DNA of 64,000 nucleotides from Streptomyces albofaciens JCM 4342 (GTDB lineage Bacteria; Actinomycetota; Actinomycetes; Streptomycetales; Streptomycetaceae): positions 3,947,501 through 4,011,500 of the forward strand of contig NZ_PDCM01000002.1 in the NCBI RefSeq assembly GCF_008634025.1, written 5' to 3'. The notes under the pieces are model-generated. The model had not been told where the DNA came from. It was given only the letters and a program-made list of their open reading frames with translations, and ran no database searches. Below, piece by piece: positions 8,373 to 17,994 of the stretch. Numbering within the stretch: the first letter of the stretch is position 1; each line of letters starts with the position of its first letter. The position numbers and the translations under genes are program-made.

Positions 8373-8894
8373 ATGAACAGCACTGAAGCCCCGGAAACCA
8401 CAGAAACCGGCGTCCCGGCGGGAACGATGAACACGGGAACGAAGAACGCGGCAACAGAGCACGCCGGAACGGAGCACGAGAGCGCCGCGACGCGCGCCGC
8501 CGTCGACGCCTATCTCGCCACGGTCGCCGACTCCGGAGCGACACCCGAGCGCATCGCCGCGCACTACGCGGAGCAGGTCGACTGGATGTGTGCCGACAAC
8601 CCGGTGGTGCCGTGGCTGCGGCCGCGCGCGACGCGGGACGACGTCGCCGCGCACTGGCGTGAACTGCGCGAGCACACCGTGCCGGGCGCGGGCGGCGCGT
8701 CCGTCGACGCGCTCGTGGTCTCGGGGCCGGAGGCGGTGCTGACCGGACACCTGTGGGGGACGGTCCGGGCCACCGGCAAGGCCTTCCGGTCGCCGTTCGC
8801 GCTGCGTTTCACCGTGCGGGACGGGGCGATCGTGCGGCATCACGTCTACGAGGACAGCCTGGCCATCGCCGCGGCCTGCACTCCCGGGAGCTGA
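8373..8894 (+). CDS. NTF2-like (SnoaL-fold) protein
   Basis: The 173-residue product has a low-complexity Thr/Glu/Gly-rich first 45 residues, then a compact alpha+beta region. ATRAAVDAYLATVADSG, the central W-rich DWMCADNPVVPWL, and the ending LRFTVRDGAIVRHHVYEDSL match the cone-shaped NTF2/SnoaL ketosteroid-isomerase-like fold. Some members are enzymes and others bind small ligands; function here is open. The start is uncertain because no strong ribosome site precedes this ATG. An ATG 18 codons later has GGGAA close upstream. Confidence 0.7.
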   Translation: MNSTEAPETTETGVPAGTMNTGTKNAATEHAGTEHESAATRAAVDAYLATVADSGATPERIAAHYAEQVDWMCADNPVVPWLRPRATRDDVAAHWRELREHTVPGAGGASVDALVVSGPEAVLTGHLWGTVRATGKAFRSPFALRFTVRDGAIVRHHVYEDSLAIAAACTPGS

Positions 8895-8978
8895 GCCGGG
8901 CGCGCACTGCCCTGGTCGCGGCCCACCCTGGCCCCGCCCTGGCCGCCCGCCGTCCCGGCCGCGCCGTCCCGGCCGCGA

Positions 8979-9497
8979 CTAGCCGCGCTTCTTCTTCGTC
9001 TTCTTGGCCGCCGGGTTGCCCGTACGCGCTTTCTGGCGGCGCTCGTAACGCGCGCGTTCCTCCTCGTACTCGGCGCGCCGTACCTTCTCCCCCGGCGCCT
9101 CGACGAGGGCGCGGCAGAAGTAGGCGAGCAGCGAGCCGATGAAACCGATGAGCTGCAGGCTCTGCGCGGAGCGGTCGGCCGGGCGGTTGGCGGCCACCTC
9201 GGCGGCGGGGCGGGTCAGGCGCTCCCACGTACGGCGGAAGGCGACCGTGCTGCACACCGCGAAGCAGGCCACGACCAGGGCGTTCAGGAACGAGCCGACC
9301 TCGGCGATCTCCAGGCCCTGGAAGGCGAAGCGCAGCACCGCGGCGCCGGCGGCGGCGAGCACCAGGGAGCCCGCGGCGACCCCGGCCCGGCGCAGGCCGT
9401 AGCCGCCGTCGTGGTGCACCCAGGTCGTCCCGAAGAAGCGGATCGGGGCCGGCTCGGGGCCGGACCGGTCCGGGGCGGGCCGTGTGTCGTCGCTCAT
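8979..9497 (-). CDS. Conserved membrane protein of unknown function
   Basis: A 172-residue protein with about three hydrophobic segments (near residues 33-55, 66-87 and 113-130) and a highly basic tail ending KKTKKKRG. The tail follows a charged helix rich in EEERARYERR and probably lies in the cytoplasm. I do not recognise a domain. It follows the SH3-domain gene on the same strand, separated by a strong hairpin, and converges on the NTF2-like gene. Confidence 0.7.
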   Translation of the reverse strand: MSDDTRPAPDRSGPEPAPIRFFGTTWVHHDGGYGLRRAGVAAGSLVLAAAGAAVLRFAFQGLEIAEVGSFLNALVVACFAVCSTVAFRRTWERLTRPAAEVAANRPADRSAQSLQLIGFIGSLLAYFCRALVEAPGEKVRRAEYEEERARYERRQKARTGNPAAKKTKKKRG

Positions 9498-9541
9498 GGG
9501 GTCGATTATCCCTGGTGGACCGGGGTGCCCGGGGAGGCGGT

Positions 9542-9566
9542 GGGCCGGGCGGTCGCCGCCCGGCCC
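9542..9566 (-). terminator. Hairpin after the SH3-domain gene
   Basis: A perfect 11-bp stem GGGCCGGGCGG / CCGCCCGGCCC with a TCG loop sits seven bases past the SH3-domain gene stop. It probably separates that gene from the membrane-protein gene downstream. Confidence 0.65.
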
Positions 9567-9572
9567 GGGCGC

Positions 9573-9968
9573 TCAGTTCGCGCAGTTCGGCGCCACGAAG
9601 CCGTCGCTGCCGGTGTGCACGTAGCTGTCCGAGACGTACTGGCCGGGCGCGATGCAGTCCCAGATGTCGGTGGTGCCGTACGGGCCGCTGACGCGCTGGC
9701 CGCGGCGCTGGCAGCGGATGGCGACCCGTGCGCCGTACGGGAGCTGCCGTACGAGGGAGGCGCCGGTGCTCGGGCCGCTGCGGACGTTGACACGGTGGCC
9801 GGGCGCGACCTGGTAGGTGGCCGCGGTCGCCGCCATCGCCTCGGCGGCCACGCCCTCGGCCTCGGTGACCGCCTCCGCCTCCGCGACCACCGCGGCCCCG
9901 TCCGCGCCGGTGCCGACGCCGCCGGTGCCGCCTGCCGTGCCGACGGTGTTCTCCTGTGTGCCGCTCAT
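9573..9968 (-). CDS. Bacterial SH3-domain protein
   Basis: A 131-residue protein. After an Ala/Gly/Glu-rich N-terminus, HRVNVRSGPSTGASLVRQLPYG is the classic start of a bacterial SH3 (SH3b) module, followed by VAIRCQRRGQ and ending with two Cys around IWDCIAPGQYVSDSYV. Such modules bind cell-wall peptides and are normally exported, yet no signal peptide is evident after the chosen start. That ATG has GGGGGAG five bases upstream. A longer form from 10076 would add a poorly supported N-terminus. It is divergent from the kinase gene. Confidence 0.75.
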   Translation of the reverse strand: MSGTQENTVGTAGGTGGVGTGADGAAVVAEAEAVTEAEGVAAEAMAATAATYQVAPGHRVNVRSGPSTGASLVRQLPYGARVAIRCQRRGQRVSGPYGTTDIWDCIAPGQYVSDSYVHTGSDGFVAPNCAN

Positions 9969-10127
9969 GCGTGCTCCCCCGTTGGATGCTCTGGTTCCGG
10001 TGTCGCGGACCGGGCCGCGGGCCGCGGCCGGTGCAACGCGCACGCTAGCAAGCCTCACCTGTCCCGTACGCACCATCGACTAGGCTCCGTGCGTCGCATC
10101 CGCGGCTCATGGACACGGGGGTGGAAG
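9969..10127. promoter_or_regulatory. Divergent promoter region, SH3 protein / Ser-Thr kinase
   Basis: The 159-base gap holds a plus-strand -10-like TAGGCT at 10081-10086 and a minus-strand TAGCGT (complement of 10042-10047). Neither has a convincing -35. I see no repeats here. Confidence 0.35.
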
Positions 10128-12524
10128 ATGCCGCCGCTGCGCGGTTCCGAGGCGGACCCGGAAGCGGAACGTCCGCAGTACGCCGGCCGGTACCGCCTGG
10201 ACGCGCGCCTGGGCTCCGGCGGGATGGGCGTGGTGCACCTGGCGCGGTCGTCGTCGGGGCTGCGCCTGGCGGTGAAGGTCGTGCACGCCGAGTTCGCCCA
10301 GGACCCCGAGTTCCGCGGCCGGTTCCGGCAGGAGGTGGCGGCGGCGCGGCGGGTGAGCGGCGCGTTCACCGCGCCGGTCGTGGACGCCGACCCGGACGCC
10401 GAGCGCCCCTGGATGGCCACCCTCTACATCCCCGGCCCGACCCTCGGCGAGCACGTCAAGCGCAACGGGCCGCTGGCGCCCGCCGAGGTGCGGCGGCTGG
10501 CCGCGGGCCTGGCCGAGGCGCTGCGCGACATCCACCGGGCGGGCGTGGTGCACCGCGACCTCAAGCCCGGCAACGTGCTGCTCGCCGCGGACGGCCCCAA
10601 GGTCATCGACTTCGGTATCTCGCGCCCCTCGGACAGCGAGATGCGCACCGAGACCGGCAAGCTCATCGGTACGCCGCCGTTCATGGCGCCCGAGCAGTTC
10701 CAGCGCCCGCGCGAGGTGGGCCCGGCGGCGGATGTCTTCGCGCTGGGGTCGGTGCTGGTGCACGCGGCGACCGGGCGGGGGCCGTTCGACTCGGAGAGTC
10801 CGTACATCGTCGCGTACCAGGTGGTGCACGACGAGGCGGATCTGACGGGTGTTCCGGAGGATCTGGCGCCGCTGATCCGCACGTGCCTGGCGAAGCGGCC
10901 GTCCGACCGGCCGACGCCGGACGTGCTGATGCGGATGCTGCACACCGAGGTGCCCACGGAGATCCACGACGATCTGGGCGTTCTGTTCGCGGACGCCGCC
11001 GCTCCGGAGGGCGTGCGCGTACCGGCTCAGCGGGAGTCCGTGGGCGGGGCCGCGCCGGAGTCCGTGGGCGGGGCCGCACAGGAGCCGGTACGGGTCGTCC
11101 CGGCGCCCGTGCCGTCCGCCGCGCCGGAGCGGGATGAGGCGACGCACGTACGGGGCCGGAAGCCGCCAGCGGAACCCGAAGCGCCGGAAGCGGAATCCGA
11201 AGCGGAGGCGGGGAAGACGGCGGACGCGGGGGCCGCGCAGCCGGTCGCCGCCGCCCCTCCGGAGGACGAGGACGCGGGCCGCGCCGGGCGTGGCGTCCGC
11301 CGCCGCTGGGCCGCCTGGGCCGCCGTGGCGGCGGTGCTGGCCGGTGCGGGGATCTTCGCGGGCGTGCGGATGCTGGGCCCCGACGACGAGCCGGCCCTCC
11401 AGACGCACACCACCGGCGGCACCGCCGCGGCCTTCCGCCCCTGGCACACTCCACTGGTCCAGCGGCCCGCCGGCCACCCGGCCGAGATGCCCTTCTGCGC
11501 GTACGGCGCCTCCGCCGACACCTCCGCCCTCTTCTGTGTCGAGCGGGGCCTGAAGGCCGCGCGGGTCGATCCGGGGAACGGCACCGTGACATGGCGCCGC
11601 GCGAGCGAGCCGGTGCGCGAGAGCGACACCCCGCCGAGCGCCCCGGTCCTCTCCGGCGGGCTGCTCTACGTACGGTCCCCCGACGGCAAGCGGCTGGAAG
11701 CGCTCGATCCGTCGCCCGGCGGGCGGGGCGCGACGCGCTGGAGCAAGGGGCTGGCCGGGTACGACCCCGAAGTCCGGTTCGTGGGCGGCGCGGTGCTGCT
11801 GACGTCGGCGGACGGCATGGTCACCGCCCTGGACAGCGCCACGCACCGGGAGCTGTGGCACCAGCGCTTCCCGGCGCAGCCGCTGGGGCAGTTCACCGCG
11901 TACGGGGACGGCCGTACCGCCTACGCGGCCACCGTCGCGGCCGACGGCGCCACCACCATGGTCACCGCGATCGACCCGGCGCACGGCACGGTCCGCTGGG
12001 AGCGGCGGCTGCCCGGCTCGCTCACCGTGGTGGGCTCGGGCGCGTCCGGCTCGGTGTACCTGACCGCCGCCGACCCGCTGATCGTCACCCGTACCGCGGC
12101 CGTCGTCCGCTACGACCCCGGTACGCACCGGGTACGGCGGCTGCCGCTGGCCGCCCCGGTGGACGACGCGGCGGCCGTGGTGCGCGGCGAGACGGCGTAC
12201 GTGCTCGCGGCCGGCGGCACCCTCCAGGCGGTCGGCGACCGGCACTGGACCATGGAGACCTCGGTCAGCCGGGCCTCCGCGCCGGTGCTCGCCCCGCGGG
12301 GCGACCGGCTGTACTTCACCGGCGCCGACGGCCGGCTGCTGGCCGTGGACACCCGGCGCGGCGCGCTGCTCGGCCAGACGCCGCCCCGGCTGGCCACCGG
12401 ACGCAGCGGCTACCTGGAGAAGCTGCCCGCGCCGCTGCCGGACCCGCGGCACGGCCGGATCTACGCGGCCGCGCCGGACGGCTCGGTGTTCGCCGCGGAC
12501 GCGGAGAACCCCGCCCGCTGGTGA
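10128..12524 (+). CDS. Transmembrane Ser/Thr protein kinase with PQQ-type beta-propeller
   Basis: A 798-residue eukaryotic-type kinase. The cytoplasmic half has the Gly-rich loop LGSGGMGVVHLA, the catalytic lysine in LAVKVV, the loop HRDLKPGNVLL, DFGIS and GTPPFMAPEQ. A Pro/Ala/Glu-rich linker leads to one membrane helix (AAWAAVAAVLAGAGIFAGV near residue 400). The outer half contains repeated blade motifs such as VDPGNGTVTWRR, ALDSATHRELWHQRF and VDTRRGALLGQ, matching PQQ/WD-like propellers. Ligand binding outside probably tunes kinase activity inside. The ATG follows GGGGGTGG at a good distance. It is a single gene converging on ilvD. Confidence 0.92.
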   Translation: MPPLRGSEADPEAERPQYAGRYRLDARLGSGGMGVVHLARSSSGLRLAVKVVHAEFAQDPEFRGRFRQEVAAARRVSGAFTAPVVDADPDAERPWMATLYIPGPTLGEHVKRNGPLAPAEVRRLAAGLAEALRDIHRAGVVHRDLKPGNVLLAADGPKVIDFGISRPSDSEMRTETGKLIGTPPFMAPEQFQRPREVGPAADVFALGSVLVHAATGRGPFDSESPYIVAYQVVHDEADLTGVPEDLAPLIRTCLAKRPSDRPTPDVLMRMLHTEVPTEIHDDLGVLFADAAAPEGVRVPAQRESVGGAAPESVGGAAQEPVRVVPAPVPSAAPERDEATHVRGRKPPAEPEAPEAESEAEAGKTADAGAAQPVAAAPPEDEDAGRAGRGVRRRWAAWAAVAAVLAGAGIFAGVRMLGPDDEPALQTHTTGGTAAAFRPWHTPLVQRPAGHPAEMPFCAYGASADTSALFCVERGLKAARVDPGNGTVTWRRASEPVRESDTPPSAPVLSGGLLYVRSPDGKRLEALDPSPGGRGATRWSKGLAGYDPEVRFVGGAVLLTSADGMVTALDSATHRELWHQRFPAQPLGQFTAYGDGRTAYAATVAADGATTMVTAIDPAHGTVRWERRLPGSLTVVGSGASGSVYLTAADPLIVTRTAAVVRYDPGTHRVRRLPLAAPVDDAAAVVRGETAYVLAAGGTLQAVGDRHWTMETSVSRASAPVLAPRGDRLYFTGADGRLLAVDTRRGALLGQTPPRLATGRSGYLEKLPAPLPDPRHGRIYAAAPDGSVFAADAENPARW

Positions 12525-12558
12525 GGCGGACGGGGCTCCCGACGCGTCGTTACGCCGG

Positions 12559-14409
12559 TCAGCCCAGCTTCGTCACGTCGCGCACCGCGCCCTTGTCGGC
12601 GCTGGTGGCCATCGCCGCGTAGGCGCGCAGCGCCTGCGAGACCTTGCGCTCGCGCTGCTTCGGCGCGTACACCCCGCCGAGCGCCTCCCGGCGGGCCGTC
12701 AGCTCGGCCTCCGGGACGAGGAGTTCGATGGCGCGGTTCGGGATGTCGATACGGATCCGGTCGCCGTCCTCGACCAGGGCGATGGTGCCCCCGGAGGCCG
12801 CCTCGGGCGAGGCGTGGCCGATGGACAGGCCGGAGGTGCCGCCGGAGAACCGGCCGTCGGTGACCAGCGCGCACACCTTGCCCAGGCCGCGGCCCTTGAG
12901 GAAGGACGTCGGGTAGAGCATCTCCTGCATGCCGGGGCCGCCCTTGGGGCCCTCGTAGCGGATGACGACCACGTCACCCGGCCGGACCTGCTTGCCGAGG
13001 ATCTTCTCGACGGCCTCCTCCTGCGACTCGCAGACCACGGCCGGGCCCTCGAACGTCCAGATCGACTCGTCGACGCCCGCGGTCTTCACCACGCAGCCGT
13101 CCTCGGCGAGGTTGCCCTTGAGGACCGCCAGGCCGCCGTCGGCGGAGTAGGCGTGGGCGAAGTCGCGGATGCAGCCGCCCTCGGCGTCCAGGTCGAGGCT
13201 GTCCCAGCGCTCGGACTGGGAGAAGGCGGTGGCGGAGCGCTTGCAGCCGGGGGCCGCGTGCCACAGCTCGACGGCCTCGGGGGACGGCGAGCCGCCGCGC
13301 ACGTCCCAGGTCTTGAGCCAGTCGGCGAGCGAGGCGCTGTGCACGGTGTGCACGTCCTCGTTGAGCAGCCCGGCCCGGTACAGCTCGCCCAGGATGGCGG
13401 GGATGCCGCCGGCCCGGTGCACGTCCTCCATGTAGTACGTGCCGCCCGGCGCGACGTTCGGCGCGACCTTGGCCAGGCAGGGCACCCGGCGCGAGACCGC
13501 GTTGATGTCCTCCAGGCCGTAGTCGAGACCGGCCTCCTGGGCGGCGGCCAGCAGGTGCAGGATCGTGTTGGTGGAGCCGCCCATGGCGATGTCCAGGGCC
13601 ATGGCGTTCTCGAAGGAGGCGCGGGAGCCGATGCTGCGGGGCAGCACGGTCGCGTCGTCCTGGTCGTAGTACCGCTTGGTGATCTCCACGACCGTACGGC
13701 CGGCGTTCTCGTACAGCGCCCGGCGGGCGGTGTGGGTGGCCAGCACCGTGCCGTTGCCGGGCAGCGACAGGCCGATGGCCTCGGTCAGGCAGTTCATCGA
13801 GTTGGCGGTGAACATGCCGGAACAGGAGCCGCAGGTCGGGCAGGCGTTGTCCTCGATACGGAGGATGTCCTCGTCCGAGACGTTCTCGTCGACCGCGTCG
13901 GCGATGGCGTTGACCAGGTCCAGCTTGCGGACCGTGCCGTCGACGAGGGTGGCGCGGCCGGCCTCCATGGGCCCGCCGGAGACGAAGACGGTGGGGATGT
14001 TCAGCCGCATCGCGGCCATCAGCATCCCCGGGGTGATCTTGTCGCAGTTGGAGATGCAGATCAGCGCGTCCGCGCAGTGCGCCTCGACCATGTACTCGAC
14101 GGAGTCGGCGATCAGGTCGCGGGACGGCAGCGAGTAGAGCATGCCGCCGTGGCCCATGGCGATGCCGTCGTCCACCGCGATGGTGTTGAACTCGCGGGCG
14201 ATGCCGCCGGCCTCCTTGATCGCCTCGCTGACGATCCGGCCGACCGGCTGGAGGTGGGTGTGGCCCGGCACGAACTCGGTGAAGCTGTTGGCCACCGCGA
14301 TCACGGGCTTGCCGAAGTCCTCGCGCGCTACGCCCGACGCCTGCATGAGCGCGCGGGCGCCGGCCATGTTGCGGCCATGGGTGACGGTGCGGGACCTCAG
14401 CTCGGGCAC
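12559..14409 (-). CDS. ilvD: Dihydroxy-acid dehydratase
   Basis: Dehydrates 2,3-dihydroxy-isovalerate and its methylvalerate homologue, the third common step of valine, leucine and isoleucine synthesis. The 616-residue length is normal. Cluster ligands lie in [10 protein letters not shown] and [19 protein letters not shown]. The magnesium-site sequence [20 protein letters not shown] and the C-terminal [18 protein letters not shown] and [14 protein letters not shown] signatures are intact. It starts with GTG after GGGAG. It stands alone, away from other ilv genes, as is usual in streptomycetes. Confidence 0.97.
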   Translation of the reverse strand: MPELRSRTVTHGRNMAGARALMQASGVAREDFGKPVIAVANSFTEFVPGHTHLQPVGRIVSEAIKEAGGIAREFNTIAVDDGIAMGHGGMLYSLPSRDLIADSVEYMVEAHCADALICISNCDKITPGMLMAAMRLNIPTVFVSGGPMEAGRATLVDGTVRKLDLVNAIADAVDENVSDEDILRIEDNACPTCGSCSGMFTANSMNCLTEAIGLSLPGNGTVLATHTARRALYENAGRTVVEITKRYYDQDDATVLPRSIGSRASFENAMALDIAMGGSTNTILHLLAAAQEAGLDYGLEDINAVSRRVPCLAKVAPNVAPGGTYYMEDVHRAGGIPAILGELYRAGLLNEDVHTVHSASLADWLKTWDVRGGSPSPEAVELWHAAPGCKRSATAFSQSERWDSLDLDAEGGCIRDFAHAYSADGGLAVLKGNLAEDGCVVKTAGVDESIWTFEGPAVVCESQEEAVEKILGKQVRPGDVVVIRYEGPKGGPGMQEMLYPTSFLKGRGLGKVCALVTDGRFSGGTSGLSIGHASPEAASGGTIALVEDGDRIRIDIPNRAIELLVPEAELTARREALGGVYAPKQRERKVSQALRAYAAMATSADKGAVRDVTKLG

Positions 14410-14479
14410 GTGGATCCACTCCCTCGGGTGCGTGTACGTCTCTCGTACGCCCAGTGCGCGTACGTACGTGAATCAGTCG

Positions 14480-14485
14480 AGACTA
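14480..14485 (-). promoter_or_regulatory. Possible -10 element of ilvD
   Basis: The minus strand reads TAGTCT about 70 bases upstream of the ilvD GTG. No clear -35 lies 17 bases further up. Between it and the gene is an alternating run, GCGCGTACGTACGTG on the complementary strand, that could fold. Weakly supported. Confidence 0.25.
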
Positions 14486-14574
14486 CGCCCCGGCTCCAAG
14501 ATCTGGACAGTGAATCCGGCATGTGAGACGGATGACCGCTGTGCGGACAGTTCGCGCGCGGTGGGACCGTACGG

Positions 14575-15204
14575 TCAGGGGCCGGTCAGATGGGCCTGCA
14601 CCACGGGGGCGACCCGGGCGATGATCCGTTCCGGGTCCGCCGACGCCAGCGGCTCCAGCTTGATCACGTACCGCAGCAGGGCCGTGCCGACCAGCTGCGC
14701 GGCCGCCAGCTCGGCCCGCAGGGCGGGGTCCGGGACGGTCAGCTCGCCGGCGATCCGGCGCAGCAGCTGGCGGGCGATGAGCTTGCGGAAGACCGCGGCG
14801 GCCACGTCGTTGGTCAGGGCGCTGCGCACGATCGCCAGCAGGGGTTCGCGGGTGATCGGGTTCTCCCAGACGCCGAAGACGAAGCGGGTCAGCCGCTCGC
14901 CCACACCGTCCAGGCCGCCGTCGAGCACGGCCTCGGGCGCGTTCAGGGCGGGCGCGAAGGACAGCTCGACCGCCGCCTCGAAGACCCGCTCCTTGGTGCC
15001 GTAGTAGTGGTGGACCAGGGCCGGGTCCACGTCCGCGGCCTTGGCGATGCCGCGGATCGAGGCCTTCTCGTAGCCGCGCGCGGCGAACTCGGCGCGGGCC
15101 GCCGCCAGGATGCGCTCACGCGCCCCGGGGCCGTCCACGGAGTCCGTACGGGAAGGGCGGCCGCGCCGCCGGGTCCCCCCGGTCCCGGCCGGGACGCCCG
15201 TCAC
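14575..15204 (-). CDS. TetR-family transcriptional regulator
   Basis: A 209-residue repressor-type protein. After a short basic leader, [22 protein letters not shown] and the helix-turn-helix [20 protein letters not shown] are textbook TetR. The C-terminal half ([18 protein letters not shown] onward) resembles the TetR_C_17 ligand domain common in actinobacteria. I placed the start at a GTG whose GTGA overlaps the upstream gene's stop, giving translational coupling. It is last in a run with the isomerase and phosphatase genes. Target unknown. Confidence 0.88.
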   Translation of the reverse strand: MTGVPAGTGGTRRRGRPSRTDSVDGPGARERILAAARAEFAARGYEKASIRGIAKAADVDPALVHHYYGTKERVFEAAVELSFAPALNAPEAVLDGGLDGVGERLTRFVFGVWENPITREPLLAIVRSALTNDVAAAVFRKLIARQLLRRIAGELTVPDPALRAELAAAQLVGTALLRYVIKLEPLASADPERIIARVAPVVQAHLTGP

Positions 15205-16025
15205 GACCCCGGCACCCACGTCGGCGACGCCAGGTGGAGCCGCGTGAAGGCCAGCGCCTCCGCGAGATCGGCCTCGCGCTCGGCGCCGGACATCGCCCGC
15301 CGGGTGTTGACCTCGACCACGATGTGCCCGCCGAAGCCGGTGGCGGCCAGCCGCTCCAGCAGCTCGGCGCAGGGCTGCGAGCCGCGCCCCGGCACCAGGT
15401 GCTCGTCCTTATTGGAGCCGTTGCCGTCGGCGAGGTGGATGTGCGCCAGGCGCTCGCCCATCCGGTCGACCATGTGCAGCGCGTCGCTGCGGGAGGTGGC
15501 GGTGTGCGACAGGTCGACGGTGAAGTGCCGGTAGTCGTCCTTGGTCGGGTCCCAGTCCGGCGCGTACGCCAGCATCTCGCGGTCCCGGTAGCGCCACGGG
15601 TACATGTTCTCGACGGCGAATCTGACGTCCGTCTCGCTCTCCATCCGCCACACTCCGCGGACGAACTCGCGGGCGTAACTGCGCTGCCACCGGAAGGGCG
15701 GATGGACGACCACCGTCGACGCGCCGAGCTTCTCCGCGGCGTTGCGAGCGCGCTGCAGCTTCACCCAGGGGTCCGTGGACCACACCCGCTGCGTGATCAG
15801 CAGGCACGGCGCGTGCACGGCCAGGATCGGCACCCCGTGGTAGTCGGAGAGCCGGCGCAGCGCCTCGATGTCCTGGCTGACCGGGTCGGTCCACACCATG
15901 ACCTCGACGCCGTCGTAGCCCAGGCGCGCGGCGATCTCGAAGGCCGTCGCCGTCGACTCCGGATACACCGAGGCCGTGGACAGGGCGACCTTCGCATCCG
16001 GGATGCGCACCACTGGCTCCGTCAC
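15201..16025 (-). CDS. Sugar phosphate isomerase/epimerase-type TIM-barrel protein
   Basis: A 274-residue xylose-isomerase-like barrel (AP-endonuclease-2 superfamily). [58 protein letters not shown] and HIVVEVNT give the expected strand ends with His, Glu and Asp metal-ligand candidates. The exact substrate is not known for this actinobacterial group. Its neighbours, a Ppx/GppA phosphatase upstream and proC in the wider region, recall the mycobacterial Rv0496-Rv0500 cluster, which suggests a conserved but unexplained association. Confidence 0.8.
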   Translation of the reverse strand: MTEPVVRIPDAKVALSTASVYPESTATAFEIAARLGYDGVEVMVWTDPVSQDIEALRRLSDYHGVPILAVHAPCLLITQRVWSTDPWVKLQRARNAAEKLGASTVVVHPPFRWQRSYAREFVRGVWRMESETDVRFAVENMYPWRYRDREMLAYAPDWDPTKDDYRHFTVDLSHTATSRSDALHMVDRMGERLAHIHLADGNGSNKDEHLVPGRGSQPCAELLERLAATGFGGHIVVEVNTRRAMSGAEREADLAEALAFTRLHLASPTWVPGS

Positions 16026-16040
16026 GAGGGACAGGGTACG

Positions 16041-16064
16041 GGCCGCCGCCCCCGGGCGGGGGCC
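16041..16064 (-). terminator. Hairpin between phosphatase and isomerase genes
   Basis: GGCCGCCGCCC pairs with GGGCGGGGGCC (10 of 11) across a two-base turn in the 45-base gap. It may be an attenuator or an mRNA-processing site within the operon. A full terminator is less likely. Confidence 0.4.
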
Positions 16065-16070
16065 GCGCCC

Positions 16071-17003
16071 CTACGCCGGAGGCAGGTGGTCCAGATGGCG
16101 CAGGATCACGCCTTCGCGCAGCGCCCACGGGCAGATCTCCAGCGTGCGCACGCCGAACAGGTCCATCGCGCCCTCCGCCACCAGCGCCCCGGCCACCAGC
16201 TGGCGCGAGCGTCCCTCGGAGACGCCGGGCAGCTTGGCGCGCTCCGCGCCGGTCATCGCGGCCAGCTTCGGCACCCACTCCTCCAGCGCCTTGCGGTCCA
16301 GCTCACGCTGGGCGTAGAGGCCCTCGGCGGACCGGGCGGCGCCGGCGATGCGGGCCAGCTGCTTGAAGGTCTTGGAGGTGCCGACGACGTGGTCGGGCGT
16401 ACCGAAGCGCGTGAAATCGCTCACCACCCGTCCGATTTCGGCCCGTACGCGCTTGCGCAGCGCCCGTATGTCCTCCGGCTCCGGCGGGTCGCCCGGCAGG
16501 TCGGCCGCGGTCAGCCGGCCCGCGCCGAGCGGCAGCGAGACCGCCGCGTCCGGCTCCTCGTCCAGCCCGTACGCGATCTCCAGCGAGCCGCCGCCGATGT
16601 CCAGCACCAGCAGCCGCCCCGCCGACCAGCCGAACCAGCGGCGGGCCGCGAGGAACGTCAGCCGGGCCTCGTCCTCACCGGACAGCACCCGCAGCCGTAC
16701 GCCGGTCTCCCGCTCGACCCGGCCCAGTACGTCCTCCCCGTTGGCCGCCTCGCGGACCGCGGAGGTGGCGAACGGCAGCACGTCCTCGACGCCCTTGTCC
16801 TCCGCGACCTGCACCGCCGAGCGGACCGTGGCCACCAGCCGCTCCACGCCCGCCTCACCGACCGTGCCGTCCTCGTCGAGGAGTTCGGCCAGCCGCAGCT
16901 CCGCCTTGTGGGAGTAGGCGGGCAGCGGGCGCGCGCCCGGGTGCGCGTCCATCACCAGCAGATGAACCGTGTTCGAACCCACATCGAGGACACCGAGTCT
17001 CAT
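16071..17003 (-). CDS. Ppx/GppA-family phosphatase (exopolyphosphatase)
   Basis: A 310-residue actin-like ATPase-fold phosphatase that removes terminal phosphate from polyphosphate or from pppGpp. [17 protein letters not shown] is phosphate-loop 1 and [16 protein letters not shown] is loop 2. [12 protein letters not shown] and [14 protein letters not shown] are further family blocks. The short form, lacking the C-terminal HD domain of E. coli Ppx, is normal in actinobacteria, where two copies usually exist. It leads a probable operon with the isomerase and TetR genes and is divergent from the Cys-rich gene. Confidence 0.9.
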   Translation of the reverse strand: MRLGVLDVGSNTVHLLVMDAHPGARPLPAYSHKAELRLAELLDEDGTVGEAGVERLVATVRSAVQVAEDKGVEDVLPFATSAVREAANGEDVLGRVERETGVRLRVLSGEDEARLTFLAARRWFGWSAGRLLVLDIGGGSLEIAYGLDEEPDAAVSLPLGAGRLTAADLPGDPPEPEDIRALRKRVRAEIGRVVSDFTRFGTPDHVVGTSKTFKQLARIAGAARSAEGLYAQRELDRKALEEWVPKLAAMTGAERAKLPGVSEGRSRQLVAGALVAEGAMDLFGVRTLEICPWALREGVILRHLDHLPPA

Positions 17004-17095
17004 ACGTTGAACCTACTGCGCGTGGCCGGGAACCGACGGCGGGGCCCCGGCCCCGGGAGGGCCGATCCGCGTACCGGCCGTCTTACGCTGGAGCA

Positions 17096-17929
17096 GTGGC
17101 TAAGACGAACAAGGCGAAGCAGAACAAAGCCCTGAAGAAAGCGGAAAAGCAGCGCGCGGCACTGGAGGCGCAAGGGGCTCGGGCCGACGAGGTCGGCGGT
17201 CTGGACTTCGCCCGCGCCTGGGTCACCTTCCCCGACCCCGCCGACGACGAGCAGGTCTTCCGCTGTGACCTGACCTGGCTCACCTCCCGCTGGACGTGCA
17301 TCTTCGGCAGCGGCTGCAAGGGCATCGAGGCGGGGCGCGCGGACGACGGGTGCTGCACGCTCGGCGCGCACTTCTCGGACGAGGAGGACGAGCAGCGGGT
17401 CGCGGAGCACGTGGCGCGGCTCACACCCGACCTGTGGCAGTTCCACGATGTCGGCACCTCCACCGGCTGGACCCAGGAGGACGAGGACGGCGACCGCCAG
17501 ACCCGGCGCTGGAAGGGCTCGTGCATCTTCCAGAACCGCCCCGGATTCCCGGCCGGCGCCGGCTGCTCGCTGCACATCCTCGCGCTGCGCGAGGGCCGCG
17601 AGCCGCTGGAGACCAAGCCGGACGTGTGCTGGCAGCTGCCGGTCCGGCGCACCTACGACTGGATCGACCGCCCCGACGACACCCGCGTCCTCCAGGTCAC
17701 CATCGGCGAGTACGACCGCCGCGGCTGGGGCCCCGGCGGCCACGACCTGCACTGGTGGTGCACGTCGGCGACCTCGGCACACGGCGCCGGCGAGCCGGTG
17801 TACGTGTCCTACGGGCCGGAGCTCACCGAGCTGATGGGCAAGGAGGGCTACGACCGGCTCGTGGAACTCTGCGAGGAGCGCCTGGCGGCGACCCTGCCGA
17901 TGGCGCCGCATCCGGCGGATCCGAAGTAA
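17096..17929 (+). CDS. Conserved Cys-rich actinobacterial protein
   Basis: A 277-residue protein beginning with a lysine-rich helix ([20 protein letters not shown]). Cysteines cluster as [39 protein letters not shown] and VCWQLP. The pattern C-x-F...GCSLH...P..CWQLP resembles the YkgJ/DUF3109 cysteine-cluster families, which may bind zinc or an iron-sulfur centre. The metal and role are unknown. GTG start with GGAG four bases before it. It is divergent from the phosphatase gene. Confidence 0.75.
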   Translation: MAKTNKAKQNKALKKAEKQRAALEAQGARADEVGGLDFARAWVTFPDPADDEQVFRCDLTWLTSRWTCIFGSGCKGIEAGRADDGCCTLGAHFSDEEDEQRVAEHVARLTPDLWQFHDVGTSTGWTQEDEDGDRQTRRWKGSCIFQNRPGFPAGAGCSLHILALREGREPLETKPDVCWQLPVRRTYDWIDRPDDTRVLQVTIGEYDRRGWGPGGHDLHWWCTSATSAHGAGEPVYVSYGPELTELMGKEGYDRLVELCEERLAATLPMAPHPADPK

Positions 17930-17981
17930 CGGGCGCGTGGGGGCCGGACCCGGGGTGTACGCGCCGGTCTTTTGATCAGCC

Positions 17982-17993
17982 CGTCGATCGACG
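17982..17993. other. Palindrome CGTCGATCGACG between converging genes
   Basis: A perfect 12-bp palindrome flanked by two direct GATCAGCCC copies sits immediately past the BACON-protein stop. It could be part of a bidirectional terminator, since TTTT lies nearby at 17970. Confidence 0.35.
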
Positions 17994-17994
17994 A

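Noticed and set aside
16960..16985. tRNA-like GTTCGAACCC sequence
   Set aside because: It is inside the coding sequence of the Ppx/GppA gene (VGSNT codons), and no cloverleaf can be drawn around it.
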